NCBI GenBank assembly: GCA_014802425.1
Contig: JAAVCH010000018.1
Span: forward strand, 16,597-78,721
DNA: 62,125 nucleotides
Reading direction: 5' to 3'
Origin: Bacteroides sp.
Lineage (GTDB): Bacteria; Bacteroidota; Bacteroidia; Bacteroidales; Muribaculaceae
This document shows, piece after piece, positions 52,167-60,589 of this stretch. Positions within the stretch are counted from its first letter, which is position 1. Each line of letters opens with the position of its first letter. The notes beneath the pieces were generated by a model, which worked only from the letters and a program-made list of their open reading frames with translations, did not search any database and was not told the origin of the DNA. Both the position numbers and the translations under genes were made by a program.

Positions 52167-53939
52167 ATGAAGAAACTCTTCGCTACTTCACTCATGTGCG
52201 CCGCCGCGCTTTCGATGGCGGCCGCCTCTGCCCCTCAGTTCAAATGGGGCGCGCTCCTCGACGGCACCACCACCGCCGGCGACCAGGCTACGTCGCTGGC
52301 CGTATCCGATGACGGCGGCATCTACGGCCTCTACACCGCCGGAAGCACCGACGGCCATCTTTCCGTGATGCTCGACAATACCGCTCTCTTCGAGGGCTCC
52401 CCATATTCCGGTACAAGCTATAACAATAACTTCTGCCTCATACGCTTCGCCTCCGACGGCTCGGCCGTCTGGAACATCCATACCGACAGCGGCGACTTCG
52501 CAAGCAACAGCGGTTCAGTCAGCGCCACTTCCGACGGCGGATGTGTCGTGATGGCGAAGGTGCGCCACACCGATGGTTATGCCGCCACACCGATCAACTT
52601 CGTCACCCCCTCCGGCAGCCGTACCCTTGAATGGAGCGCCGAGGAGCGTTACTATCGCCTCGTGGTGCTGAAGGTCTCGTCCGAAGGCGAGATCGAATGG
52701 CTCGTATGCCCTGAGATTTCGACAGCTGCGGTAAATGACGGCTGTAAGGAGTTCGTGTCCGAGGGATTCAATCTCTATGCCGGATGCGTCGACGCCGGCG
52801 GGAATGTCTACGTGCCGCTCAATCTGCGCGAGCCCATGACCTTCGGCGATGTCACTGTGAAGCCTTCGAATGTCTCTTCATGGGACGGCGACAGCCAGAA
52901 AGCCGCCGGTTCGTTCGTAGTGGTGAAGCTTGACTCTGAAGGCAACTGCCTCGGTTCACTGGCGTTCGGCGGGGAGGCCACGGCCACTTACTGCCATCAA
53001 GTGGTTTCCTACGGCGACCTCCTTTACGCCGTAGGCACTGCCGCAGGCTCCGGGACACTCACCTGCGGCGGCATCGAGTTCACTCCTTCCGAACTCAACA
53101 GCCCGGTTGTGGTAAGCTTTGACTCCGACCTCACTCCCGGATGGGTGAAATGCCTCCCCGGCGAGGCTGTGGGCGGCAAATACGCTGTACAGAACCTCGG
53201 CCTGACCGTCACAAACGATGACGTGTGGGTCTACGGCGCCTTCAACGGTAAGGTAGGGGACTCCGAAGGTTCCGTCGAAAGTCAGCAGGGTACCCTGCGC
53301 GAGGGCCTGCTTATCCATCTCGACGCTGCCGACGGCAGCTGGGTGAAAGGTGTCTCAAGCCGTGAGTCAACTTTCGAGCCGGCTGCCGCCAACACCTCCC
53401 TCACTTCCTATATGGGTGTGATTGCAAATCCCGACAATGCGGCCAAGATATGGGTCTACGGCTACGGAATGAATGCCGCGGTCGGCACATTCATCCGTGC
53501 GTATGACGCCGAGACACTCGAAGGCTCCGCCGAAGGGAGCTGGAACCTCGTCACCGCCGGCGGTGTCCCCACCTGTCAGGCCATAGCCTACGATGCCGTC
53601 AAGGGCCTGTGCTATAGCACCACCCGTGGCAATAAGGCTTTCCAGCCTCTTGACGCCGACCTCAGCGAAGCCCCGACCGGATGGGGTGTCTACACCGCCT
53701 CATTCGAGCTTCCCGAGGAACTCCGCACCGGAGTGGAACCGGTGGAACAGTCGGCCCGCCGTATAGGTATCCGACCGGTCGACGGAGGTATCGAAGTCGT
53801 AGCCGACACTTCTGTCGCAGTCTACGACCTCACCGGGCGCTGTGTCTACCGCACATCTCAGCCCACGGCGTCTCCCGTCACCGTATCCCTGCCCGCCGGC
53901 ATTTACGTATGCGCCGGCAGCAAGATCATCGTCCGTTGA
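52167..53939 (+). CDS. Secreted protein with type IX sorting-like C-terminus
   Basis: The 590-aa protein has a clear signal peptide (KKLFATSLMCAAALSMAAASA) and about 480 residues of beta-rich, Gly/Ser/Asp-rich sequence with repeated VVKLDSEGNCLGSLAF-like and VVLKVSSEGEIEWL-like strands, suggesting a propeller. The last 70 residues (IRPVDGGIEVVADTSVAVYD to PAGIYVCAGSKIIVR) match a type IX secretion sorting domain. I do not recognise a catalytic domain. It is divergent from the TonB operon and has its own promoter, so a functional link is possible but not shown. Confidence 0.82.
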   Translation: MKKLFATSLMCAAALSMAAASAPQFKWGALLDGTTTAGDQATSLAVSDDGGIYGLYTAGSTDGHLSVMLDNTALFEGSPYSGTSYNNNFCLIRFASDGSAVWNIHTDSGDFASNSGSVSATSDGGCVVMAKVRHTDGYAATPINFVTPSGSRTLEWSAEERYYRLVVLKVSSEGEIEWLVCPEISTAAVNDGCKEFVSEGFNLYAGCVDAGGNVYVPLNLREPMTFGDVTVKPSNVSSWDGDSQKAAGSFVVVKLDSEGNCLGSLAFGGEATATYCHQVVSYGDLLYAVGTAAGSGTLTCGGIEFTPSELNSPVVVSFDSDLTPGWVKCLPGEAVGGKYAVQNLGLTVTNDDVWVYGAFNGKVGDSEGSVESQQGTLREGLLIHLDAADGSWVKGVSSRESTFEPAAANTSLTSYMGVIANPDNAAKIWVYGYGMNAAVGTFIRAYDAETLEGSAEGSWNLVTAGGVPTCQAIAYDAVKGLCYSTTRGNKAFQPLDADLSEAPTGWGVYTASFELPEELRTGVEPVEQSARRIGIRPVDGGIEVVADTSVAVYDLTGRCVYRTSQPTASPVTVSLPAGIYVCAGSKIIVR

Positions 53940-53958
53940 TGCAACTTGACAAAAAAAC

Positions 53959-54006
53959 TGAACTGCACTCCGAAAGTTGACCATAAAACTTTTGGAGTGC
54001 AGTTCA
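53959..54006. repeat. 20-bp inverted repeat resembling paired IS3-type ends
   Basis: TGAACTGCACTCC (53959-53971) and GGAGTGCAGTTCA (53994-54006) are perfectly complementary. Inside them AAAGTT and AACTTT extend the stem, with an 8-nt loop. On the minus strand seven T residues follow. The TGAACTGCAC...AAAGTTGACC pattern is like the terminal repeats of IS3/IS150-group elements, so this may be a fused pair of IS ends or a tiny MITE; a plain terminator on the wrong strand is the alternative. Confidence 0.6.
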
Positions 54007-54175
54007 AAACATTTATTGCGGCACAGGCCGGTCTTTATGCCAAGGCTCCGATTCAGACTGTTTTATGCTGAAATATTTGTAGATAAGGCCGCAATGGATT
54101 ATTTTTGCAGTAAAGTCGTCGGAAGGGCTTTCGCGTTGAAGACCCATGCGGTGACAGTGTAGAAAAGGAATAATC

Positions 54176-55246
54176 ATGGATATAAGGGAATCACAGGAAA
54201 ATCCGGCCGAGGCATCGGTGGAAATGACGGAGGGATTGCTTGACCCGACATATGACGCCGGCTTCAAACTGCTGTTCGGCCGGGAGGATGTATCGGAAGA
54301 TATGCTGAAGGAGCTCCTTAACTCCATCTTCGAGGGAGATTCCGAGCTGGCTGACATCCAGTCGGTGACATACATGAACTCCGAGAAGGAAGGTGAGTAT
54401 AGCGGAGCACGCGGAATACGTTACGATATTCTTTGCCGTACCGGAAGCGGACACCGCTTTATAGTAGAGATGCAGAAGGCACCGCAGAGATACTTTATCA
54501 AGCGTGCGGAGTATTATTATTCCCGCGCCATAGCCGAGCAGGGATTCAGCGGCAAAGGAAAGGAGTCCGCCACCTGGGACTACGACTTTACTCCAGTGGT
54601 GGGAGTCTATATTTGTCAGACAAGGGTCAAGGGCATTCCGCCTAAACTCGTCACACGGTGCCGCCTTGCCGATGAAGAGTCTGGAGAACCGATAGAATCG
54701 ACCCTACGTTATGTGTATGTGCAGTTGCCGTACTGTAAGCAGACCGAAGAGGAGTGTATAAGTTATTGTGATGAATGGATGTATAATATAAGGAATATGG
54801 GACAGAAACAGGAAGTGGCGTTCAAGAGCAAGAGAGACGTGTTCCGTCGGTTGGCGGAGATAAGCAAGGTCTCCAATCTTTCTCCGGCGCAGCGCCGTGT
54901 GTATGAAGCCGACATCAAAGCCGCCAGAGACTATCATAATGAACTGGAATACGCCCGTACCGAAGGTCTTGAACTGGGCCTTGAAGAGGGTCGCAGGCAG
55001 GGACTTGAGCAGGGACTTGAGCAGGGACTTGAGCAGGGACTTGAACAGGGACTTGAACAGGGACTTGAACAGGGCCGCAGACAGGGGCTTGAACAGGGCC
55101 GGGCGCAAGGGCTTGAGCAGGGCCGGGAACAGGGTGCGTGGAAAAAGCTGTGCAGTATCGTCTCGGCTCTTCGTTCCAAGGGAATGGATACTCCCGCAAT
55201 CGCCGCTCTTATAGGTGAGTCTCCCGAGGTAATCGCTTCTATCTGA
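54176..55246 (+). CDS. Rpn/PD-(D/E)XK family nuclease with tandem-repeat C-terminus
   Basis: The 356-aa protein belongs to the Rpn (recombination-promoting nuclease, transposase_31-like) group. The PD-(D/E)XK core has D84 in RYDILC and E98-x-Q100 in FIVEMQKAPQ, with the usual preceding TYDAGFKLLFGRED. The middle (about 205-265) is helical. Residues 266-325 are a run of GLEQ-type repeats (GLEQGLEQGLEQ...) that ends in a conserved-looking short domain KLCSIVSALRSKGMDTPA. E. coli Rpn proteins are toxic DNA nucleases linked to phage defence; that role here is inferred. ATGs at 54779 and 54797 could start an internal C-terminal product. Confidence 0.85.
   Translation: MDIRESQENPAEASVEMTEGLLDPTYDAGFKLLFGREDVSEDMLKELLNSIFEGDSELADIQSVTYMNSEKEGEYSGARGIRYDILCRTGSGHRFIVEMQKAPQRYFIKRAEYYYSRAIAEQGFSGKGKESATWDYDFTPVVGVYICQTRVKGIPPKLVTRCRLADEESGEPIESTLRYVYVQLPYCKQTEEECISYCDEWMYNIRNMGQKQEVAFKSKRDVFRRLAEISKVSNLSPAQRRVYEADIKAARDYHNELEYARTEGLELGLEEGRRQGLEQGLEQGLEQGLEQGLEQGLEQGRRQGLEQGRAQGLEQGREQGAWKKLCSIVSALRSKGMDTPAIAALIGESPEVIASI
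55001..55072 (+). repeat. Six copies of a 12-bp in-frame repeat in the Rpn gene
   Basis: GGACTTGAGCAG (or GGACTTGAACAG) is repeated six times without gaps, encoding GLEQ units; decayed copies extend from about 54970 to 55140. The unit is a multiple of three, so slippage changes length without shifting frame. Confidence 0.95.
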
Positions 55247-55379
55247 TTCCACATGTTCTGCCTGATTCCACATGAATAAGGAGAGGGGCGGAGATAGCCG
55301 CTCTTATGCCTGAGGGTGTGGAGTACGGTCTTGCGGGCTTGTATTCTTAACATTTTTTGGTGTCACCGGGAAGGAAACC

Positions 55380-55411
55380 GTTGGAAATACCGGTGGGAGT
55401 TAGTATTTTTG
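55380..55411 (+). promoter_or_regulatory. Promoter of the GH13 gene
   Basis: GTTG (55380-55383), 20 nt, TATTTTTG (55404-55411), about 88 nt before the start codon. The rest of the gap from 55247 holds a short direct repeat (CTGATTCCACATG at 55243 and 55261, the first copy overlapping the Rpn stop). Confidence 0.6.
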
Positions 55412-55498
55412 TGCTTTGGTATGAGAAATCAAGGGCGGCCGCTATGTCCCGCCTCGCCGATACCGGTGACTTAATAACCCAAATACATACAGCATCAG

Positions 55499-56881
55499 AT
55501 GAAAACAAAAATGATGGCCGCAGCGCTGGCCGCCCTTATGGGCGCCTCCTCGGCCGTAGCCGCCCCAAAGGTGCCCAAGAGTGCTCCCGACTGGATGGAG
55601 AATGCCGTGATCTATGAAGCCAATCTCCGTCAGGGTACAGCCGAACGCAACCTCAAAGGTCTGCAGAAACGTCTTCCGGCCCTTAAGGACCTCGGAGTCG
55701 ACATCGTTTGGCTCATGCCTATACATCCCATCAGCGAGACCAACCGCAAGGGTACGCTCGGCAGCTATTATGCCGTGAAGGATTATAAGGCTGTCAATCC
55801 CGAATTCGGAACCATCGAGGATTTCCGGGAATTCGTGCGCACCGCCCATGCCCACGGCATGAAGGTGATACTCGACGAGGTCTGCAACCATACGGGATGC
55901 GACAACGCATGGGTCACCGAGCACCCCGAATACTACGCCCGCAACGAGAAAGGGGAGATGTACGGACCCTTTGACTGGACCGACACCTACAAGCTCGACT
56001 ACTCCAATCCCGGTACAGTGGCCGCGATGACCGATGCCCTCAAGTTCTGGATCACTGAAGCCGATATCGACGGCTACCGCTGCGACGTGGCCTCGGAAGT
56101 GCCCGCCGAGTTCTGGAATCAGGCCATCCCGCAGCTCCGCGAGATCAAACCCGTATTCATGCTCGCTGAGTCGGCCGTGCCCTCCATGCTCGACTCCTTC
56201 AACGCCGATTACGCTTGGCCCATGAAGGATCTCTTCAACGACATCGCCGCCACTCAGGGCGTCAATGAATACGCCCGCACACATCAGCAGAACCGCAAGA
56301 TGGCGCGCGCCATCGACATATACGAGCTCATCGAACGCCAGCAGAAAGAGTTTCCCGATGGCTCCATCCACATGAATATGGTCACCAACCATGACCTCAA
56401 CTCATGGGAGGGCACCGAGTTCGAGCGTTACGGCGCAGGTGTCGGTGCGTTCGCGGTGCTGACCTACACGCTCCCCGGCATGCCGATGATGTACACCGGC
56501 CAGGAGGTGGGCTTCAACCACCCCTTCGAGTTCTTCGAACTTGACGAAGTGCAGCCCGACTATACACCCAACCAGATCACGACCTTCTACGAGATGCTCA
56601 ACTCGCTGAAGCACAATCATTCCGCCCTCAATGCCTCGGGGCAGATGGACACGATGACGGTCTACGACACGATGAATCCCGATGTACTCACCTTCACCCG
56701 CAGCGATGCCCGGGGGGATGAAGTGACCGTATTCGTAAATCTTTCCTCAGCCGACCAGCAGCTGACCTTCAACGACCGTCAGCCCTCGGCCGACTCCAAG
56801 ATCAACTATTTTACGGGCGCCCCGGCCGAACTTCCCGGCCATCTCGGGCCCTGGGAGTATGTGATCTGGGTAAACCGGTAA
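55499..56881 (+). CDS. Secreted alpha-amylase family (GH13) glycoside hydrolase
   Basis: The 460-aa protein has a signal peptide (KMMAAALAALMGASSAVAA) and a (beta/alpha)8 barrel of the GH13 family. The four conserved regions are visible: DEVCNHTG, GYRCDVAS with nucleophile D196, FMLAES with acid/base E224, and TNHD with D299. A short C-terminal beta domain (about 385-460) follows. Such enzymes hydrolyse or transfer alpha-glucosidic bonds; no starch-binding module or sus genes are nearby. It has its own promoter and lies about 100 nt before panB. Confidence 0.93.
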   Translation: MKTKMMAAALAALMGASSAVAAPKVPKSAPDWMENAVIYEANLRQGTAERNLKGLQKRLPALKDLGVDIVWLMPIHPISETNRKGTLGSYYAVKDYKAVNPEFGTIEDFREFVRTAHAHGMKVILDEVCNHTGCDNAWVTEHPEYYARNEKGEMYGPFDWTDTYKLDYSNPGTVAAMTDALKFWITEADIDGYRCDVASEVPAEFWNQAIPQLREIKPVFMLAESAVPSMLDSFNADYAWPMKDLFNDIAATQGVNEYARTHQQNRKMARAIDIYELIERQQKEFPDGSIHMNMVTNHDLNSWEGTEFERYGAGVGAFAVLTYTLPGMPMMYTGQEVGFNHPFEFFELDEVQPDYTPNQITTFYEMLNSLKHNHSALNASGQMDTMTVYDTMNPDVLTFTRSDARGDEVTVFVNLSSADQQLTFNDRQPSADSKINYFTGAPAELPGHLGPWEYVIWVNR

Positions 56882-56979
56882 ATACAGATCTGCGCGCTAC
56901 ACAGTCCCAGATACAGTTTTAAAGGCTTCGCGGCATACCGGTGAGTATGCCGCGGAGCCATATGAATATATATTACATT

Positions 56980-57801
56980 ATGTCTACCAACACTTCCGAC
57001 AACAAGAGAAAAGTCACTACGCGCCGCCTCATAGAGATGAAGCAGCGCGGAGAGAAGATTTCCATGCTTACGGCCTACGACTATTCTTCGGCCAAAATCA
57101 TCGACGCGGCCGGCATTGACTGTATCCTCGTCGGCGACTCGGCCTCCAACGTCATGGCCGGCAACACCACCACACTCCCAATCACACTCGACCAGATGAT
57201 CTATCACGCCAAGTCCGTGATGAAGGGTGTGGACCGTGCGCTGGTTGTGGTCGACCTCCCGTTCGGCTCGTATCAGGGCAATTCCAAGGAGGCCCTCGCA
57301 TCGGCCATACGCATCATGAAGGAAAGCCATGCCGAGGCTGTGAAGATCGAGGGAGGCTCGGAGATACGCGAGTCGGTCGAGCGCATCATTTCGGCTGGAA
57401 TACCGGTGATGGGGCATCTCGGCCTGACTCCGCAGAGCATCAATAAGTTCGGCACATATGCAGTGCGTGCCCGCGAGGAAGCCGAGGCCTTGAAGCTCAT
57501 GGCCGACGCCAAACTGCTCGAAGAACTCGGCTGCTTCGCGATGGTCATTGAAAAGGTGCCGGCCGAACTGGCCGCCCGTGTGGCCCGGGAGGTGTCGATA
57601 CCGGTGATCGGTATCGGGGCCGGCGGTGGAGTCGACGGTCAGGTGCTTGTGATGCATGACATGCTTGGCATCAACCAGGGATTCTCTCCGCGCTTCCTGC
57701 GCCGCTATGCCGATGTGGCGAGTATCATGACCGATGCTGTCGGCAACTATATCCAGGATGTGAAGAGCGGCGATTTCCCGAATGAGTCTGAAAGCTACTG
57801 A
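56980..57801 (+). CDS. panB: 3-methyl-2-oxobutanoate hydroxymethyltransferase
   Basis: PanB adds a hydroxymethyl group from methylene-tetrahydrofolate to alpha-ketoisovalerate, the first step to pantothenate and CoA. The 273-aa protein shows [57 protein letters not shown] and the [15 protein letters not shown] region near the end. The ATG at 56980 was chosen over an upstream GTG at 56941 because it gives the usual short N-terminus. A very strong terminator follows at 57844. Confidence 0.96.
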   Translation: MSTNTSDNKRKVTTRRLIEMKQRGEKISMLTAYDYSSAKIIDAAGIDCILVGDSASNVMAGNTTTLPITLDQMIYHAKSVMKGVDRALVVVDLPFGSYQGNSKEALASAIRIMKESHAEAVKIEGGSEIRESVERIISAGIPVMGHLGLTPQSINKFGTYAVRAREEAEALKLMADAKLLEELGCFAMVIEKVPAELAARVAREVSIPVIGIGAGGGVDGQVLVMHDMLGINQGFSPRFLRRYADVASIMTDAVGNYIQDVKSGDFPNESESY

Positions 57802-57843
57802 GAAAAGGATATGACTGCGTTGCCGGGGCAGCCCCCGGCGCAT

Positions 57844-57884
57844 ACGGCTCCGCACGGCACTGTGCCGCGTGGAGCCGTTTTTTC
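57844..57884 (+). terminator. Terminator of panB
   Basis: A 16-bp stem (ACGGCTCCGCACGGCA with TGCCGCGTGGAGCCGT, one mismatch and one G-U) with a 3-nt loop is followed by TTTTTTC. Confidence 0.9.
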
Positions 57885-57933
57885 TTTCCGGTGCCCCGGC
57901 CGTGAAATTCCGGGAATGGCTTTCGGGAGGGGA

Positions 57934-58587
57934 TTACAGGGTTGAGAAGGTGCGCGAAGTGCCGAGTATGCGGTAGAGGCCGTAGATGCCGTATTTGGGT
58001 ATTTCGATTGGAGGATAGGCGGGATTGACGCTGCGGGCCTCGATGCAGTCCGGGGAGCTTTCGGCCGGATAGACGCACTTCACGAGCACTCCGTTCTCGG
58101 TGTCGATCACCATTTTGGAGCCCCATGGGATGAATAGCTTGTCGTTGATGCGTTTGATGTAGAGTGTGGCGCCGTCGTGGAGTTCAGGCTCCATGCTGTC
58201 GCCTGAGACACGTATGGCCATGTCGCACTGGTCATAGGGCGAACGGATCATCTCGCAGTCGTCAAGCCGGTAGCCGTTGGCCCACTGGTCGAGATGGCCG
58301 GCATAGGCTGCCACGGGAAGCAGCGGCACCATCGAGTCGCGGGAGTCGTGGTGCCGGGCGCCCTCGCGCAGCATGGGGCCTTCGCCGTAGAGAAGCCAGT
58401 CGGTGTTGAGGTCGGGATATGTCTCGCGTATCCGGGCTATCTTTTTATCGGAGATGGAGCGCCGCATCGCGGCCACATACGATGAGGCCACGCCGATGGC
58501 ACGGGTGAACTCCACCTGGGATATGCGCTTGTAGGCGAGAAACTCCAGCAGTCGCTGTTTTACGGGTGAATCGGAATCGGGTGCCAT
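57934..58587 (-). CDS. S24-peptidase phage-type repressor
   Basis: The 217-aa protein joins an N-terminal helix-turn-helix (about 9-48: LLEFLAYKRISQVEFTRAIG then SSYVAAMRR) to a C-terminal S24/LexA-type domain. The Ser-Lys dyad appears to be S131 in SGDSMEP and K170 in GVLVKCVYP. A possible self-cleavage Ala-Gly bond lies at residues 96-97 (VAAYAGHLD). Such proteins repress phage or stress genes and are inactivated by RecA-stimulated cleavage. It is divergent from the neck-like gene across an operator-like region, the normal place for a CI-type regulator. Its targets are unknown. Confidence 0.85.
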   Translation of the reverse strand: MAPDSDSPVKQRLLEFLAYKRISQVEFTRAIGVASSYVAAMRRSISDKKIARIRETYPDLNTDWLLYGEGPMLREGARHHDSRDSMVPLLPVAAYAGHLDQWANGYRLDDCEMIRSPYDQCDMAIRVSGDSMEPELHDGATLYIKRINDKLFIPWGSKMVIDTENGVLVKCVYPAESSPDCIEARSVNPAYPPIEIPKYGIYGLYRILGTSRTFSTL

Positions 58588-58600
58588 ATGTCAGGATTTA

Positions 58601-58686
58601 TTTAGTGGTAAGTTGAAGACTTGGTAATTTTGCACTGCTAAGTTATATATTAATTTCGATATAGCCAAAATTCAGCAATGCAAAAT
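58601..58686. promoter_or_regulatory. Operator-promoter region between the S24 repressor and the neck-like gene
   Basis: A plus-strand promoter TTTA (58601-58604), 20 nt, TAATTTTG (58625-58632) overlaps one arm of an inverted repeat: ATTTTGCACTGCTAA (58627-58641) and TTCAGCAATGCAAAAT (58671-58686), which match at 13 of 15 positions. A repressor bound there would cover the promoter. Confidence 0.55.
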
Positions 58687-58740
58687 ATCGTCAGGACCTG
58701 TCGTTATCGGTACTGACCTAAACCGACATCAACAAAGCAT

Positions 58741-59205
58741 ATGGCCATCACTACCACCACCATCACTATTTCCGCCCAGCGTGTACGCATGGAGCTTTCT
58801 CACCTCACGAGCTATCTCGGAGGTAAGCGTGAGCAGACTCCAGAGGGATATGACCGTATCCTTCTTACCGATTTCGATGATCCTATTGTGGAGATGCTCG
58901 TACGCGATGCCGCCATCCGTGTTGCCTCCTGGCTCCCCCGCGGACTCGAACGCTGGCGCTACGCCTCGGGAAGCGTGGAGTTCGACTTCTCGGGTGTAGC
59001 CGATTCCTCCCGTCTTGAAATCCTTTTGCTGACTATGGTCAGCCATGAGGTGCTCCGACGCTGGATACGCCTCACCGGCGCCGACTACCCCGAGATGTGG
59101 GAGGAAGACCCCTGTCAGGAGATGCTGCGCCACATCGACACTCTTGTCAAGGCTGACCCGACGGGTAAGATAGCGCGGAGCCGGCGTATGATGCCTTTCC
59201 CGTAA
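58741..59205 (+). CDS. Phage neck-like protein (possible head-tail connector)
   Basis: This 154-aa protein resembles small Bacteroidales phage proteins found after the capsid gene. It has an N-terminal TTITISAQRVRMELSHLT, a YDRILLTDFDDPIVEMLVRD segment, a beta-rich centre and helices to the end. The call rests on a few remembered patterns (R-V-x-x-E; YDRI-x-x-TD; x-D-x-x-x-L-E) and on the S24 repressor next door. If correct, it is a phage structural gene separated from the other head genes by 40 kb. A terminator hairpin follows 5 nt after the stop. Confidence 0.5.
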   Translation: MAITTTTITISAQRVRMELSHLTSYLGGKREQTPEGYDRILLTDFDDPIVEMLVRDAAIRVASWLPRGLERWRYASGSVEFDFSGVADSSRLEILLLTMVSHEVLRRWIRLTGADYPEMWEEDPCQEMLRHIDTLVKADPTGKIARSRRMMPFP

Positions 59206-59210
59206 ACCGA

Positions 59211-59250
59211 CCGCAGCCCGGACCTCAATGGTCGGGCTGCGGTTGATTTT
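59211..59250 (+). terminator. Terminator of the neck-like gene
   Basis: A perfect 10-bp stem (CCGCAGCCCG with CGGGCTGCGG) with inner ACC/GGT pairing is followed by TTGATTTTA. It starts 5 nt after the stop codon. Confidence 0.8.
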
Positions 59251-59302
59251 ATACGGTATCCGTAGGTATGTATATTCCGCCTTATGGCGGCGTGCTGTCC
59301 GC

Positions 59303-60565
59303 TTAGAACGACAGCTGGAGCATTGTCTGCAGACGCGAGACGTGGGCCTGCGAGCCGTCGTTGTTCACGCGGCGTGCGTAGATGTATTCAATGCCGGTCT
59401 TCAGGATCGGGGAAATCTGCCAGAAGACGTTGCCCACGGCATACTGTGCGTAGCGGTACTGTGCGCCATAGTCTGTGCCGTCGCTGATTCCGTTCCATTC
59501 CTTGGCGTAGTTGCGCACGTGGGAATATGTGGCCGAGCAATACACGGAGGGGGAGAAGTCATACTGGAGGCCTCCGAAGGCTCCCCATGTATTCGATGCC
59601 TTGAGGGCGCCTCCGCTGCCGCAGGGGGTAAGGTCCATGCCGTTGCCGGTGAGGTCCTGTATGTAGGAGGCGATGCCGCGTCCGTAGACGCCGTTCCAGT
59701 AGCCACGCAGGCCGGGCGCTATTTCCGCCGTACCGCTGAGGGCCACGCCCCATCCCACGACGTCGATGTTCTTATCATCGGGTATATTGCGGTAGTTCAT
59801 GTTGCGCACCACCCCCGAGAGGCGCACCCAGTCGTTTTTCCGGTTCCAGGAGTATTTCAGGGCTACCGGTATGTCGGGCACGGCCTGACTGACGGCGCGT
59901 GTGATGTGGCTGGGAGTGATGGAATACTGCGGAAGCTCCAGTCCGGCAGTCACCGACCAGTCTTTCTTCTTGCCGAAGTCATAGGTGTACGACGCCATTG
60001 CCACCGGAAACGCCGTTCCTGAATTGGGACCTTCGAAATCGATTGTCGGGGGCATGGCGCCGTTGTCGGAGAAGGTCGAGTAGTCGTAACCGGCCTTGAT
60101 GCCGCGGTATTTGAGATAGGCGTACTGCAGCACCGGCGCGTAGTCGTTGAGGAAGTACATTCCTATGAAGGCGCCTATGCGGTCTTTTGAGTCGGGCAGA
60201 CCCACGAAGTTGAAGAACAGTCCCGATTGCATGGCCGAAAGGTGGAATCTCGTATGGTCGCCGTCGGCCACAGGCTCGATGTCATAGGTGATGAGCTCAT
60301 TGGGGTTCGATACCGGAGCTCCGAAGTCCCAGCCCAGTGTGGCCGTGACCTGGCCGCTTATTCCCAGATAGAACTTATCCTCCTTGCCGAATATGGCGAA
60401 GTGGGGCACCACGTCCTTAAGCCCGTCAGGGGCATTCTCTGTAAATACCTCGTGGGCCTTGTCCTTAAGTGGATTTGACGAGCGGGGCTCCTTGTGCATG
60501 GGGGGAGTGGCTGCCGCGCCCAAGGCTGTCAGGATGGCTGCCGATACAAGTATGGTCTTCTTCAT
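59303..60565 (-). CDS. DcaP-like outer membrane porin
   Basis: The 420-aa protein has a signal peptide (KKTILVSAAILTALGAAATP) and a barrel of alternating strands ending in a terminal aromatic residue (LQTMLQLSF). The N-terminal helical linker and the sequence FAIFGKEDKFYLGISGQVTATLGWDF match the DcaP family of trimeric porins, which take up small anionic compounds such as dicarboxylates. It starts 24 nt after the gyrB stop and may be co-transcribed with it. The substrate is not predictable. Confidence 0.82.
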   Translation of the reverse strand: MKKTILVSAAILTALGAAATPPMHKEPRSSNPLKDKAHEVFTENAPDGLKDVVPHFAIFGKEDKFYLGISGQVTATLGWDFGAPVSNPNELITYDIEPVADGDHTRFHLSAMQSGLFFNFVGLPDSKDRIGAFIGMYFLNDYAPVLQYAYLKYRGIKAGYDYSTFSDNGAMPPTIDFEGPNSGTAFPVAMASYTYDFGKKKDWSVTAGLELPQYSITPSHITRAVSQAVPDIPVALKYSWNRKNDWVRLSGVVRNMNYRNIPDDKNIDVVGWGVALSGTAEIAPGLRGYWNGVYGRGIASYIQDLTGNGMDLTPCGSGGALKASNTWGAFGGLQYDFSPSVYCSATYSHVRNYAKEWNGISDGTDYGAQYRYAQYAVGNVFWQISPILKTGIEYIYARRVNNDGSQAHVSRLQTMLQLSF

Positions 60566-60589
60566 GATTGTCGAAAGGGGGTCAGTGGG

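Noticed and set aside
55001..55072. Assembly artefact in the 12-bp repeat of the Rpn gene
   Set aside because: The frame stays open through it, the copies differ slightly, and conserved-looking sequence resumes after it, so a real repeat is more likely.
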